Assembly (NCBI GenBank): GCA_964023205.1
Contig: OZ026836.1
Span: 689,501 to 753,500, forward strand
From: Lutraria lutraria
Taxonomy: Eukaryota; Mollusca; Bivalvia; Venerida; Mactridae
Reading direction: 5' to 3'
DNA: 64,000 nucleotides
Part shown: positions 46,055 through 62,441 of the stretch, in pieces
Layout: each line of letters begins with the position of its first letter
Position numbering within the stretch: the first letter of the stretch is position 1
The notes under the pieces: model-generated
What the model was told of the DNA's origin: nothing
Seen by the model: the letters and a program-made list of their open reading frames with translations, nothing else
The model's database searches: none
Position numbers and translations under genes: made by a program

Positions 46055-47620
46055 GGGAGCTGGTCAACTGGTACCCAATGTTAAATGGTACCCACTATTT
46101 TTTGGTCAAGTGGTACCCAATATGAAGTCAAGTGGTACCCATTATGAAGTCAAATGGTACCCACTTAGTGGTGTTAGAATGTTGACTGAATCACAGGAGC
46201 CTGTTATTCAATCCGGAAAAAAATTATACTCAATAAAAAATTACCTACATATAGAAAAAAAACAACAGGAGTGCAATGCCTCCCACTCCCCACCCACATC
46301 GCCGATACAAGAATCTCTATTAAACAGCGGTCAACGCGTGAAATTCTGGTCTACATAGTTAAAGGCTATAAAAAGGTAACAAATGCAGGTCCTACCCTTG
46401 ACATTTTCTCAGTTTTGCTTATCCTATTTCAATAAATCCAAGAGTTTCTCCAGCGGAGGGTAGCCATTGCGTGACGTCATCAGCCAGCCAAAGATACTGC
46501 TGCGGAGCGAAAGGTTTAAATATTAATTTTACTCCGCTAAAATGTATTTCAACATGCATTGCTTTCAAAATATTTTCTGATATTGGAAAATGAAAGATTC
46601 ATTTTATTTGTTAATTAATTTCCATAAAAGAATTGTTATTAGAGATTTGGAAAAACCCAAGGGGAATTAACTCTAAGATTGATTACATCATCCTGTCGAT
46701 AAAATACAAGCGTTCTGTACGGAACGGTACGGTTGCCCGGAGTTTATACATATAACACTTTACTCCGGAGCAGCATCTTTGACCCGCCTTATGACGTCAT
46801 GCAATGGCTACCCTCCGCTGGAGAAACTCTTGGATTTATTGAAATAGGATAAGCAAAACTGAGAAAATGTCAAGGGTAGGACCTGCATTTGTTACCTTTT
46901 TATAGCCTTTAACTATGTAGACCAGAATTTCACGCATTGACCGCTGTTTAATAGAGATTCTTGTATCGGCGATGTGGGTGGGGAGTGGGAGGCATTGCAC
47001 TCCTGTTGTTTTTTTCTATATACGTAGGTAATTTTTTATTGAGTATCATATATAATTTTTTTTTTGATTGAATAACAGGCTCCTGTGACTGAATGTAACA
47101 TATTTTCAATAAGTCAGAAAGTTATGTTTTATGTCATTGAAAATGTAAGTTACCCACTCACCTAATATGATATTATTGTACATATACAATATAATACTTA
47201 TCCTAAATCCAAAACATAATTTTATATAAATATATCCTGATACACCACTAAAATTCAACTAAATCAATGTACCACAAAACTTTTAATTCAATAAAACATA
47301 AATAACAGTTTGTTTGGTAAATTAGCAATTAGGAGTGATAGTTAAATGATACAACAAACTTTTTTTAATTTGTGTGTTTAATTGGTTGAAATTTAAAAAT
47401 GTTTGTTAAATTGCTTAGCAAACATTTCTAACTGTCAGCCAATTTAATCAATTATAAATAACAGTTTGTTGATAAATTAGCAATCACTTTTTTAATTACA
47501 ACCAATTATCAATCAAATATAAAATTTGCATAGTGGGTACCACTTGACTTCATAGTGGGTACCACTTGACCAAAAAATAGTGGATACCACTTGACATTGG
47601 GTACCAGTTGACTGTAATCC
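46055..47620. mobile_element. Foldback element, 1566 bp, with 8-bp target-site duplication
   Basis: Flanked by GATGAAAC at 46047-46054 and 47621-47628. The outer arms (46055-46160 against 47530-47620) are inverted and contain repeated GTGGTACCCA motifs. The inner arms (about 46187-46487 against 46789-47100) are long inverted repeats of high identity, including TAGCCATTGCGTGACGTCAT against ATGACGTCATGCAATGGCTA. About 430 bp between the right inner and outer arms has no left counterpart. No transposase. The 8-bp duplication and GG-starting ends would fit hAT or Merlin-type mobilisation (inference). It lies in inferred RPSA intron 1. Confidence 0.85.
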
Positions 47621-48155
47621 GATGAAACTACTCGTACGTTTGTTGTAAGGTCATGGTGGTACACCTTAAATGCAATATTTAGAATTCTCTTTAGCATCTC
47701 ATTAAACTAAATATTACCAAAAAAGTGGAAAGTTACAGTAACGATGCTGTTAGTGATGTAGAATGTTTCGCGTTTGTATTTTTGTATCAAGTAACAGGGC
47801 ACCTAAGTCATCAGTTTATTAAATTTGCAGTGATCTATGAAGAATATTGTGAAACAGCATTTGAACTAGATGTCACTTGTAGTTAATATGATTTGAACAC
47901 TTGGATAGGATATAATCATATATTACAGTCTTAGAATTATTGAGTTGTCCCCTGCCCGAAAGGATTTTTTCCTTCTTTAAGTCTTTAGGGGGACAACCCA
48001 GTTTTAGAGAGTTTCCTTCATAAAGTATATTGGCAGGCAACCTATCGCAAAAAATAAATTCAAAGACTGGGATTAGTGAAAGAGTGTCGTACAAATCACT
48101 ATAATGTTTATTTATTTTGTAGGTTGATCGCCGTAACTCATTGATCAGCTTCAAG

Positions 48156-53456
<5,301 letters not shown>

Positions 53457-53550
53457 ATATTTGGGACTCTTTGATATAAATTACTGTTTCAGAAGTCACG
53501 TTCTGTTTACAGAAACAAAAGAAATAAAAGAAAAAAACAAGATTAATAAA
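53457..53550 (+). terminator. RPSA: RPSA 3' UTR with poly(A) signal
   Basis: An AATAAA hexamer lies at about 53523, 67 bases after the stop, followed by an A-rich stretch. The short 3' UTR is typical of ribosomal-protein mRNAs. The exact cleavage site is not visible. Confidence 0.6.
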
Positions 53551-53727
53551 TTACTTGTTTCTATATTGCTTAGGTCACATCAAACAGATGTGTTGTATTT
53601 CATCCATTTTATTTGTCATGACCCTGGACATGGTTGTGTATGTGCCATAAGAATTAAAAATCAACATCTTGTATGGATGGAACATGACAAGTTATATGAG
53701 GATTTCAAAATAGTTTGCCATAAACAT

Positions 53728-54355
53728 TGTTATACCCCCACAAACAAAGTTTAAGAGGGTGTATATTGGGAGTCACTCTGTCAGTCGTTGGTCTGCCCAT
53801 CCATTGCATACAATATTACAAGTTTGTGGAGCCAACTACTTCCACATTTCCTTAAGCTATTGCAATGAAACTTGAAATATGTCATCATCATTGGGTGTAG
53901 ATGCACAAGGCCCACTGATCCACTCATTTCAGAGTTGAGTGCCCTTGAACATAGCCATGTAGTGTACAATGGCATTCTTAGGTCGTTTTTGGAACAAACT
54001 ACTTCCACATTTTTTTTAAAACTTGAATATATTATCAATATGAAATGTAGATATGCAAGACACAATTTTCATGCCCAGTGCTCCACTCATTCCAGAGTAT
54101 GTGCCCTTGAACTTGGCCATATAGTGTACAATGGCATTCTTAGCTCATGAATGTTTGTGAACTTCTTCCACATTTTTCAAGGGATGGAATTGAAACTTGA
54201 AATATATTATCAATATGAAATGTAGATGTGCGAGACACAATTTTCATGCCCAGTGATCCACTCATTCCAGAGTTGATGTGCCCTTGAAGTTAGCCATAGT
54301 GTACTATCTTATTTTTAGTGTCAAAGTGGTGGCGGGGTATTAGTCACCTCTGTGA
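53728..54355 (+). mobile_element. Dispersed bivalve repeat with 3-4 internal units
   Basis: Begins TATACCCCCACAAACAAAGT + TTAAGAGGGTGTATA and ends GGCGGGGTATTAGTCACCTC. Internal units share 'cactcattccagagttgatg', 'tgcccttgaac' and 'agtgtacaatggcattctta'. Short frames on either strand are not genes. Confidence 0.65.
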
Positions 54356-55150
54356 AAAAGCTCGAGTTAAGTTCAGATATGGTTTGACAAAAGGTTCTTT
54401 GTACACTGAAGCTAACATAGTATTGATTTTTTTTTTAGTCCTTGTCTAAAGTTCAGTTAATTTAAGGAGTTAGTGGTTCTATCCCACCATTAAATCTGGA
54501 AAGTTGTCAAATAATCCTGACAATGAACCCCTGTGAAAAACTGCCAGTTCATTGATGGGTATAGGTGGAATGACATGGTACCTGTGTTTGGTTCAAGGTC
54601 CCATGTAAAAACCAAAATATTCAAAACCCTTGCCCTAAAAGCAAGGTCTCCACACTTTCGCTACATGTAGTTCAAGGTTTTAACTAGCATCTCGTTTCAA
54701 ATTAAGGAAGGTTGTGAATAAATTCGCTTGTTAAGTTCTTGCCTAGACAGAACTATTTACTCGTAGTAAGGAATCCCCAAATGGGCTGATCTGGAGTGCT
54801 GCATTAGAACAAGAAGTGCTGTTTTCAATAAATATGATACAAGACTATTATCCCCCTTTAGTGACACTTTCTAAATTAATACAACACTTGTACCCTTTTG
54901 ATCACATTTCCTATTTACGAGTAAATGGTACATGTACAAAACTAAGCGAGGAATATTTTAATCATCGCATTGACCCACACCAAACCCCCACAGCGGTTAC
55001 TTCCTTTGATAAGTACATACACTTATAGTAGCAAATCGTGACGTAACCAGTGCATGGAGTTCGAATGCACACATGCTGAGTTAAACAGGGAACCAAAAAC
55101 CATATTACAGAAAAACACAAAATGGATGTCCATTGAGGGAAGGCCTGCGC
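54356..55150. other. No gene recognised
   Basis: Unique-looking sequence between a repeat and a LINE relic. A 70-codon chance frame near 54816 resembles nothing I know. Confidence 0.45.
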
Positions 55151-55154
55151 AGTT

Positions 55155-56440
55155 GGCTCATGGAACATATACTTGTTTCCAATATCATGTCTCACTATGA
55201 TGAGCATGATATATTAAGCCCATACCAACATGGCTTTAGGTCAAAGCACAGCTGTGAAACCCAACTCATTGGGTTCTCCCAAGAAGTCCTTGACAACCTA
55301 CAACAAGGCAAACAAACAGACATTATAGCCATGGACTTCAGTAAGGCATTTGGTCATAAACTCCTCTGCAAACTCCAAAGACTAGGTGTAAACCCACAGG
55401 TTATCTTATGGGTCAGATCCTTCCTACAAGGCCGTACCCAACAAGTTGTTGAAGATCAAACCTCTGATAGTCTGCCTGTCCTACCAGGAGTTCCTCAAGG
55501 TTCTGTCCTTGGACCCTGCCTTTTCCTTTCATACATAAATGATCTTCCTGACAATGTCAAGGGCAAAGTTAGGCTTTTTGCAGATGATACCATAGTCTGT
55601 TTTACAGTTAAATCTACCCAAGATGCCCAAACCCTCCAAAATGACCTTCTCAGTCTTGAAACTTGGGAAGCTGACTGGTCCATGGAATTTAATCCTGAAA
55701 AATGTGAAGTCCTTAGGATCAGTCGAAAGAAACAACCTGTAACATTCCCATACAAACTCCATGGCACAGAACTCAAATCTACATCACATGCAAAGTACCT
55801 GGGTATTACTATCAGTCAGGACCTTTCCTGGACCAAGCACATAAACAACATAAGGCCATAAACACACTAAGATTTATTAAAAGAAATATTAAGACCACAA
55901 ACAAGAAGGTCAAAGAAACTGCCCACAAAACCTATGTAAGACCCCAGTTGGAGAATTGTCCAACAATTTGGCATCCCTGGCAAAAACACATAATTTCCAA
56001 ATTAGAACAAGTCCAAAGATCAGCAGCTAGGTATGTCTGCAATGACTATCACTATAATAGTAGTGTATCCAAAATGCTTTTACATCTAAACTGCCAACTC
56101 TAGAACAAAGACGCAAAAAATTTACTGTTACTATGCTCTATAAAATCAAACAGAATCTTGTCTTTGTTGACGATCACCACATAATACCAACTAGGAACCT
56201 GCGTGAACTACCTTACTTAAGGACACAGCACCACTCTTATTCATTCTTCCCATGCAGAACTTATCCGTCTGTGGAATGGCCTTCCTGTGTCCCTGCATGC
56301 CAGCTCCAGTTTAAATGCTTTCACTGGGTAGCTGCATCCTTTCTACAAATTCTTAATCAGTGCATTGTTTTTATCTTTTAACCTACTTTTAATTGTACTT
56401 AGTAACTTGCACCTAACTTTATTTTTAACAGCTATGTCTT
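55155..56440 (+). pseudogene. LINE reverse transcriptase relic, frameshifted
   Basis: Non-LTR polymerase fragment. Frame 1 (to about 55858): HILVSNIMSHYDEHDILSPY, HGFRSKHSCETQLI, IIAMDFSKAFGHKLL (catalytic Asp block, with the usual AFDKV altered to AFGHK), LPGVPQGSVLGP, VRLFADDTIVC (FADD active site), MEFNPEKCEVLRISRK, HAKYLGITI. After a frameshift: INTLRFIKRNIKTTNK, TYVRPQLENCPTIWHPW, LEQVQRSAARYVC to a stop at about 56103. A third frame then holds EQRRKKFTVTMLYKIKQN. At least two frameshifts and 5' truncation make it inactive. CR1/Jockey-like by motif wording. Confidence 0.85.
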
Positions 56441-57790
56441 GACAACGCCGAGCCTGCCTAGTGTAATCGATTACGATTTTGTGGCAGTATAACATAGATG
56501 TAGATTCAGGGAGGGGTCCCGTACGTGCTTACAGGTACATCTTGCAATGTTATTTATTAGAAAATATTGTATGTCTATGTGTCCAGTCTGTATTGTTGTC
56601 GCAGGATTTGGTGAATTATCTCCCTTTATTAAACAACGCCGTGGTTTTAATTATTGAACCGTAAACATTCGCGATTGGGTTTATTTCAGTATGAAATTAT
56701 GGTTTAGTTTTTAAATCTATAAATAAAATTGGTGAAACTTGATTTGACCTGACATCCAAGCCCGATACATTAAATATTAAGTTACCTCGGTAGGTATCTC
56801 AACTTTGACAAAGACCTAGACTATATATACATGTATAGTATAGGTCTTTGACTTTAAGGACACCGTTAACGTAACGGGATTGGCTAAAATCGCTAAAAAC
56901 GTAAAATAATATTTTAAGATATTTACAAAGAATAAATATCATACTTTAATACCAATTAAGCAACAAAAAATTCTAAACGAACGCGCAAAAAATGACGTTT
57001 TATTGCGATAAATACTGCACCCCTTTATCGACTTTTCCTTATCAGCGTTAACCATCTCTAACGTATTTTGTGCATTGAATTGGTACGATATGATACTATT
57101 AATGTGTTATAAAATCTCTTACTATACATCAAACATGGGCGTGATTTCAATTATTGAACCGTAAAACATTTGCGATTTTGATTGGCTATCAAAATTGAAT
57201 GGGGTGCGTCGAATTCGTTGATTTCATGAGAAGGTATAATGATCCGACACTTTAATTGTTAATTGCTCAGCTTAAAAACACAGTAGGTGTCGTTTTCGAA
57301 TTAAAATTGCCGTCTTATTTGATGACGGATTTCAAAGCGGTTTTCGGTATTTTGTAGCGGATTTTGTTAATCTATGGAACAGTGCCTCGATCAGAATTTT
57401 GATACTTTGTTTCATTTTTTATCTATGGCGTATTACGTAATAAACAGCGGGTTCTGGATACGGAATTTCTTAAAAGTAAAGTATCTAACAAACGAAGGAT
57501 GTTATCAAAACTCTGAGGCACGGTTCCCTGCATTATACATTTATAGTCATTTTAAGGTTATTTGTTGTAATACATTAATTCCTATATACAGAGTAGTCAT
57601 TGTTGTTCAAAAATTTGTAAATTACGTGCGATATTAATTGGTTTATAGATGACCAATCAAATGTAATATTTGTTTCAAATCACTTGCAATTTTAATGCAC
57701 TAAAAATATACAGTACGTGGGTTTATTTTAGTATATAATTATGGTTTAGTTTTTAAATCTATAAATTGGTGAAACTTGATTTGACCTGAC
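56441..57790. other. No gene; contains a pair of direct repeats
   Basis: The segment at 56690-56765 (TTATGGTTTAGTTTTTAAAT, GTGAAACTTGATTTGACCTG) recurs at 57730-57800. 'attattgaaccgtaaa' occurs at both about 56650 and 57140. Otherwise nothing recognised. Confidence 0.55.
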
Positions 57791-57810
57791 ATCCAAGCCC
57801 TTACAGTAAA

Positions 57811-57905
57811 ATGGCCGAAATGGTAGACGCCTTTCATCGTTATTTTTACAAGCTTAAATTAGGATTTCAAGACAAAGAAAAATTCCCTCACGCTAACCAT
57901 AGAAA
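57811..57905 (+). CDS. Possible short first exon, unidentified
   Basis: An ATG in good context (AAAATGG) opens MAEMVDAFHRYFYKLKLGFQ then DKEKFPHANHR. A GTATGA donor follows at about 57906; without splicing the frame stops nine codons later. The composition looks protein-like (few rare residues, charged and aromatic balance), but I do not recognise the family and found no partner exon downstream, where a LINE relic begins at 58034. It may be a chance frame or an orphaned exon. Confidence 0.2.
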
Positions 57906-58033
57906 GTATGAATTTATTTTTTGACGTATATATTGATATTATAAATCGTATTATATTAATTATATTCATCTGCGTATAGTCCCGGATATTTTCAGTACGA
58001 GTACAGGATTTTAAACATTTAATTGGTAACAAC

Positions 58034-59361
58034 GTTCGTTCGTTCTTCTTCTTCTTCTTCCTAGTAAAGTGCAGGGCCCACTCTGGGGCATTGACGCACT
58101 TGGTGTACTATTTACAAGGTGACTGTGAGGCACAGAACAAAACTCTGTACAGATAAAATCGGTTAAAAAAAGTGAGGTGCGTCTAATGCAGAGAGCCCAG
58201 TCCCGCCTTGAAGCTGTCCAAGGTCTGGGATGCGACGAGTGTTTCCGGTAACTGGTTCCACTGTCGAATTGCAGATGGGAAGAAGGAGTATCTGTAAGTA
58301 TCAGTGCGGCAGAAAGGAAGTAAGTATCTGTAGGGATGGCCCCTTGTAGTGAGAGCTGCAGGGTGGAAGTAAATTGATGCAGGGATGTCAACGAGACAAT
58401 GTGTGATTCTGTACATAAGTACCAATTTGGTGTCAGATCTGCGTTGCTGCAGAGTAGGCCATTTTAAGTTGGCAATCATCTGGCTGGTACTGCTACTGCG
58501 GCGGTAATCTCCAGTGACAAACCGTGCTGCGCGTCTCTGAACTGCTTCCAGCTGGCTGATGTTTTTAGAAGTGTACGGGTCCCAGGCTGGCGAAGCATAC
58601 TCCATGATTGGTCTTACCAGCGTCTTGTAACATTGTGCCTTGATGTCGGGTGGGCAACTGGTGATGTTTCTCCTGAGGAATGCCAGACTGTTGTTAGCTT
58701 TCTTTGTTACAGAGTTGACATGGTCATTCCAAAGGAGCTTCTCATGTAGTATAGCGCCAAGGTATTTGCCGCTGGGCACTGTTGCGAGTCGATGTCCATG
58801 GATGTTATAGTCTGTGATGATTGGAGAGCGCTTTCGTGTTATCCTGATTGTCTCGCACTTGGATGGATTGAATTGCATCTGCCAGTCAGTCTCCCACTGT
58901 TCAAGCTTTTTCAGATCCTCTTGGAGTGTGACAGCGTCTTGTTGGCTCTTTATCTTCCTGTATAGGAGGCTGTCATCGGCGAAGAGTCTGGTTGTCGATG
59001 CTACTTTTCCAGGCATGTCGTTTATGTACAGGAGAAAGAGCAAGGGGCCAAGGACTGAGCCTTGGGGAACCCCAGATGTGACAGGTGCTGATGGGGATGA
59101 GTGACCTTCGACAAGGACTTGTTGACTCCTATTGGATAGGAAGCTCTCTATCCATTTCAGTAGGCTGCCCCGGATGCCATAATGGTATAGCTTCTGAGCT
59201 AAACGGGTGTGGGGAACTTTGTCAAATGCCTTGCTGAAGTCCAACAGGACTGCGTCTATCTGGTCTCCATCTTCAACAGCTTTTGCGAGGTCTTGGATGG
59301 TTATATGTTTGTTCGTAATTGTCGAGTGGTATGATGGTATTACTAGCGAATGTGTCATCAT
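58034..59361 (-). mobile_element. 5'-truncated LINE (CR1/Jockey-like)
   Basis: The right side starts within the reverse transcriptase. The left (3') end finishes with a short simple tail, AAGAAGAAGAAGAACGAACG, just before 58034. The 3' UTR contains GGGCCCTGCACTTTACTAGG. Target duplication not resolved. Confidence 0.8.
58183..59361 (-). CDS. LINE reverse transcriptase, C-terminal 390 codons, open
   Basis: Motifs in order: LAKAVEDGDQIDAVLLDFSK + AFDKVPH (first catalytic Asp), VTSGVPQGSVLGPLLFLLYI, TRLFADDSLLY (FADD), MQFNPSKCETIRITRKR, GKYLGAILHEKLLWNDHVNS, YKTLVRPIMEYASPAWDPYT, LEAVQRRAARFVTGDY, and the C-terminal FFPSAIRQWNQLPE block. There is no internal stop, so this is younger than the copy at 55155-56440, with which it shares layout. 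The first 15 or so residues are likely flanking sequence. No endonuclease domain remains. Confidence 0.87.
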   Translation of the reverse strand: MMTHSLVIPSYHSTITNKHITIQDLAKAVEDGDQIDAVLLDFSKAFDKVPHTRLAQKLYHYGIRGSLLKWIESFLSNRSQQVLVEGHSSPSAPVTSGVPQGSVLGPLLFLLYINDMPGKVASTTRLFADDSLLYRKIKSQQDAVTLQEDLKKLEQWETDWQMQFNPSKCETIRITRKRSPIITDYNIHGHRLATVPSGKYLGAILHEKLLWNDHVNSVTKKANNSLAFLRRNITSCPPDIKAQCYKTLVRPIMEYASPAWDPYTSKNISQLEAVQRRAARFVTGDYRRSSSTSQMIANLKWPTLQQRRSDTKLVLMYRITHCLVDIPASIYFHPAALTTRGHPYRYLLPFCRTDTYRYSFFPSAIRQWNQLPETLVASQTLDSFKAGLGSLH

Positions 59362-59394
59362 GTACGTTAATTAGAACTATGAATCCTTTTCTAT

Positions 59395-59790
59395 ATATGT
59401 TTTATCAAGACATTCGAAGTAAGGACTGTATCGCCCTCATAGTAACGCAAATTTCGAATGCCTATAGCTAGACAATCGACATTCGAAGTTAGCACTGTAT
59501 CGCCCTCATAGCAATGCATATTTGACTTTTGTTATGTAATGTGATAATCTGTATGTTTCCTATTTATTTTTGTGACAAACTCATTTATTATACAGTATTA
59601 GTCATTATAAGTCATGTTAGTTGAACTTAATTCTCTCATGCTCTTCGATCTCTATGTGTATTTAGATTACTGATACATGTATGTGTATATATGTATTCAT
59701 TTATTGTGTTCATTAAGTTGTCACCGCCAGCAACTGACGGCAAAAAGCATGTATTACTTATATGCCTAATAAATTGAATTGAACTTAAAT
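59395..59790. repeat. Probable retroelement 3'-tail relic with a 68-bp direct repeat
   Basis: A segment holding 'ctgtatcgccctcatag' occurs twice, 68 bp apart (59427 and 59495). Further right come a small hairpin, CCGCCAGCAACTGACGG, and the tail CCTAATAAATTGAATTGAAC, both common at LINE 3' ends. No coding part left. Confidence 0.45.
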
Positions 59791-60009
59791 CTAAGGATTG
59801 GCCCTGGTCTCCGTTGTCTGTCTGTATATCACTCTTAAAATACGTTACACACCGGTTCATTACTGTATGTGAGAGAAAACGAACGACAACTCTGCTCTGT
59901 GTAAGAGAACCAGATTATATCATCAGGGAACCAGAAAATCAGACGGGTTACCGATTCGAAGATTGGTTTTTTTTAAAGAAAGAAAATAGATACACAGTCT
60001 GCAATTGCC

Positions 60010-60088
60010 TCATCTTCATACGGGTAAACCCGCACAAGCATTTGGTGACCTTGAATTGTCAGGAGCGAGGAAGAACAAGAAAGAAATT
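60010..60088 (+). other. Candidate VDAC 5' UTR exon
   Basis: The VDAC coding exon begins with an acceptor 5 bases before its ATG, so an upstream non-coding exon must exist. The best local candidate ends AAGAAAGAAATT|GTGAGTATT at 60088. The 5' limit is unknown. Support is donor quality and position only. Confidence 0.3.
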
Positions 60089-60870
60089 GTGAGTATTTTA
60101 TAACTATATCTAGGCATTTTTCTTGTAAACTTTACTGGCTTCATAGCGGTGACTCATTTACTAACGATATTTTATGCGAACTAATGCAATATTTGTCGTA
60201 TGACATAAACGTGGTGATATTTGCGATCTCGTTGCCTTCCACCATTATCATTGAATGTCTGAATTTTGTTTGTTTCTGCCTTGTATTGTTGGTACTTCAG
60301 TTGTTCTCTAATGACATGACACTTGGTGTTTTTTAAGTTATTTCACTCGTTCAGCTGTAAGGAATATGTTAGTGTTTGGATTGTAGTGATAATTCACGAA
60401 GGTGACATTGGAGGATAAAACGTGATTGGAATCCTACACGATTTTTTCGATCGGTTCTGAAACCAGTTTATTACTAATCTGTTATGAACCTTTTACATGA
60501 GAAGGTTAAAATATATTTGCGTCTGATTAAATGACTGTAATTTTATGCCTGTTAGCGAAAATGATACTGATGCTGATGATGGAGAATTGCAAATTAATTT
60601 ATGGTGAATGACTCATCATAAGTTCAATTCTAGGAAAAGGATTATATATTGTTATACAGACAGGTTCCTACCATGACTGTTATAACACCACTGACTTACA
60701 TATATAAACAAATAATGCTGTAAAAAAGCCTGTAATTACCCTTGACAATATTTGTTATTGTCATGACTGAAGACACTTGACTCGAAAAATGTTTGTTGTA
60801 TCATATTACATTTACAGTGATAATTGATTAAACAGTACTGTCATTGTGACCTCAAGACTGATCCCATTGT

Positions 60871-62137
60871 CAGGGCTCGACACTAACAATGGTCCGTGAG
60901 CCCGAGGCTACCTATTTTCTCCCAAGGACTACCTAGGTTTCAAAGCTGGGTATCCTGTCAGGCTACCTGATATTTGGGTGACCTGAATTCTATAACTTCC
61001 AAGTACAAATGTAAATTAAAAAATAAAGATTGGATGTGATGTAACCTGTATAACTTTCTTCAATACAGTTGTGGCAATCTGACTTTCATACTTGTCTTGT
61101 ATTCTGATAAAGTACACTTGATAGCATGATGTTGATCTAAGGCATTGAAATAAAATGACTAACATGTTTCTATTTATTAGAATGAGCAGGGCACGAAAAA
61201 TAATTTGAGGGTGACTCGTCCTGCAGGACGAGTGACATACAAATTCCACTTGTCCTGCCCTTGATGTCACTCGCCCAACCACTAGTGGCAAATTAAAAAG
61301 CACTTAAACAGTAAATGTATGTAATAGCAATACAAACACTGAGACTTATTGATAATTTAAACAGCCAAATATACAACCTAATGTGTAGTTTCTGGAGCAT
61401 TGGATGCCATCATGACATTACACTATATATCTTACAACTCGTCAAAGTTGCCAATTAATAACTTTGTTGTTGATAGTGACAATGTCCTTAAAGATTGTAA
61501 GCTGTCACAATAAATGTATCAGGTAAGAATGGAGTTCAAGACAGCTAAGTAATTGAATACTAATTGAAACAGACGACGGCAAACTCATAATGATAAACAT
61601 CGGAGAACAGACCGGGCCGTTTTACAGGTATCACGGCCCGGCTAATCGAGTATAAATATTGGTTAAGTACTTCCATTCATTTCTCACAGGCTAACTAGGT
61701 CTATTTCACATTTATGTTTCGTATAAAGTACGCTATACGTACGAAGAATAAATCTCATAAAGAATGGTCTATATGATGGTAGTCGTTCACGGCGAGAACC
61801 GGGCGAGCAGCATTTACTCCAAACCGGTGTCAATGCTAATTATTTCATCTGTCAAACAAGAAAGTTTGAACAGACATTTCGTAACATTTTTCCGCAACAA
61901 GAAATTATTTTTCATTGATTTTTTGTATTGGCTTTATAAGGCAAAAGCCGCTCGTCCCATCGGACGACCGCAGCCAATTTTCAACTCGTCCAGACCATGA
62001 ATTCACTCGTCAATACGAGCGGACGAGTGGATTTTTCGTGCCCTGATGAGGGCTAACTGTATTTTGCAAGGACTACCTCATTTTCTTTGCTGGTAGTCCT
62101 GCTGACTACTTCCTGAAAAAGTTAGTGTCAAGTCCTG
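60871..62137. mobile_element. Non-autonomous hAT-like element (outer of a nested pair)
   Basis: Ends CAGGGCTCGACACTAAC and GTTAGTGTCAAGTCCTG are inverted repeats with a hAT-type CAGGG start. ATTGT occurs immediately outside both ends (60866-60870 and 62138-62142). Secondary inverted words 'aaggactacct' near both ends extend the arms. It lies 235 bp upstream of the VDAC start-codon exon. Confidence 0.75.
61187..62045. mobile_element. Non-autonomous hAT-like element nested inside the outer one
   Basis: Ends CAGGGCACGAAAAAT and ATTTTTCGTGCCCTG are exact inverted repeats. ATGAG lies directly outside both (61182-61186 and 62046-62050). Subterminal regions carry many GACGAGTG/CTCGTC words in both orientations, as in transposase-binding subterminal repeats (inference). 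A 78-codon frame near 61764 is not recognisable. Confidence 0.8.
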
Positions 62138-62377
62138 ATTGTAATGTTATTAAATTATTTATTATAAATTTTTCACCTCGAAAGTGACCAAGTGCATCTG
62201 ATATGTTCAGTGAAACTTAAGAGGCTAAGACATCATATGTATCAACTCAAGTAAAATATATGATGTAATACACTTACTAAGTTAAGTGTAAGTCTTTTGA
62301 CAGTTTTCGTGTGATTTTGATTGTTATTCCCTCTTTCACGACATTTAAGCATATTCATTTTATATGTTGTAGACAAA

Positions 62378-62441
62378 ATGGCCCCACCAACATACGGAGA
62401 TCTAGGAAAAGCTGCCAGAGATTTGTTCAGCAAAGGATACA
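62378..62441 (+). CDS. VDAC: VDAC coding exon 1
   Basis: Acceptor TTGTAG at 62372, leader ACAAA, then ATG. 21 codons plus one base. Donor A|GTGAGT. The MAPP start and GKAARDLFSKGY are hallmark VDAC N-terminal residues. Confidence 0.93.

Noticed and set aside
45978..46358. 126-codon frame
   Set aside because: It runs into the foldback element arm, and the repeated Val-Pro-Asn-Val-Lys-Trp-Tyr pattern comes from the GGTACCCA motifs.
61764..62000. 78-codon frame inside the inner hAT-like element
   Set aside because: Too short for a transposase, with no catalytic motif. Its end is subterminal repeat sequence.
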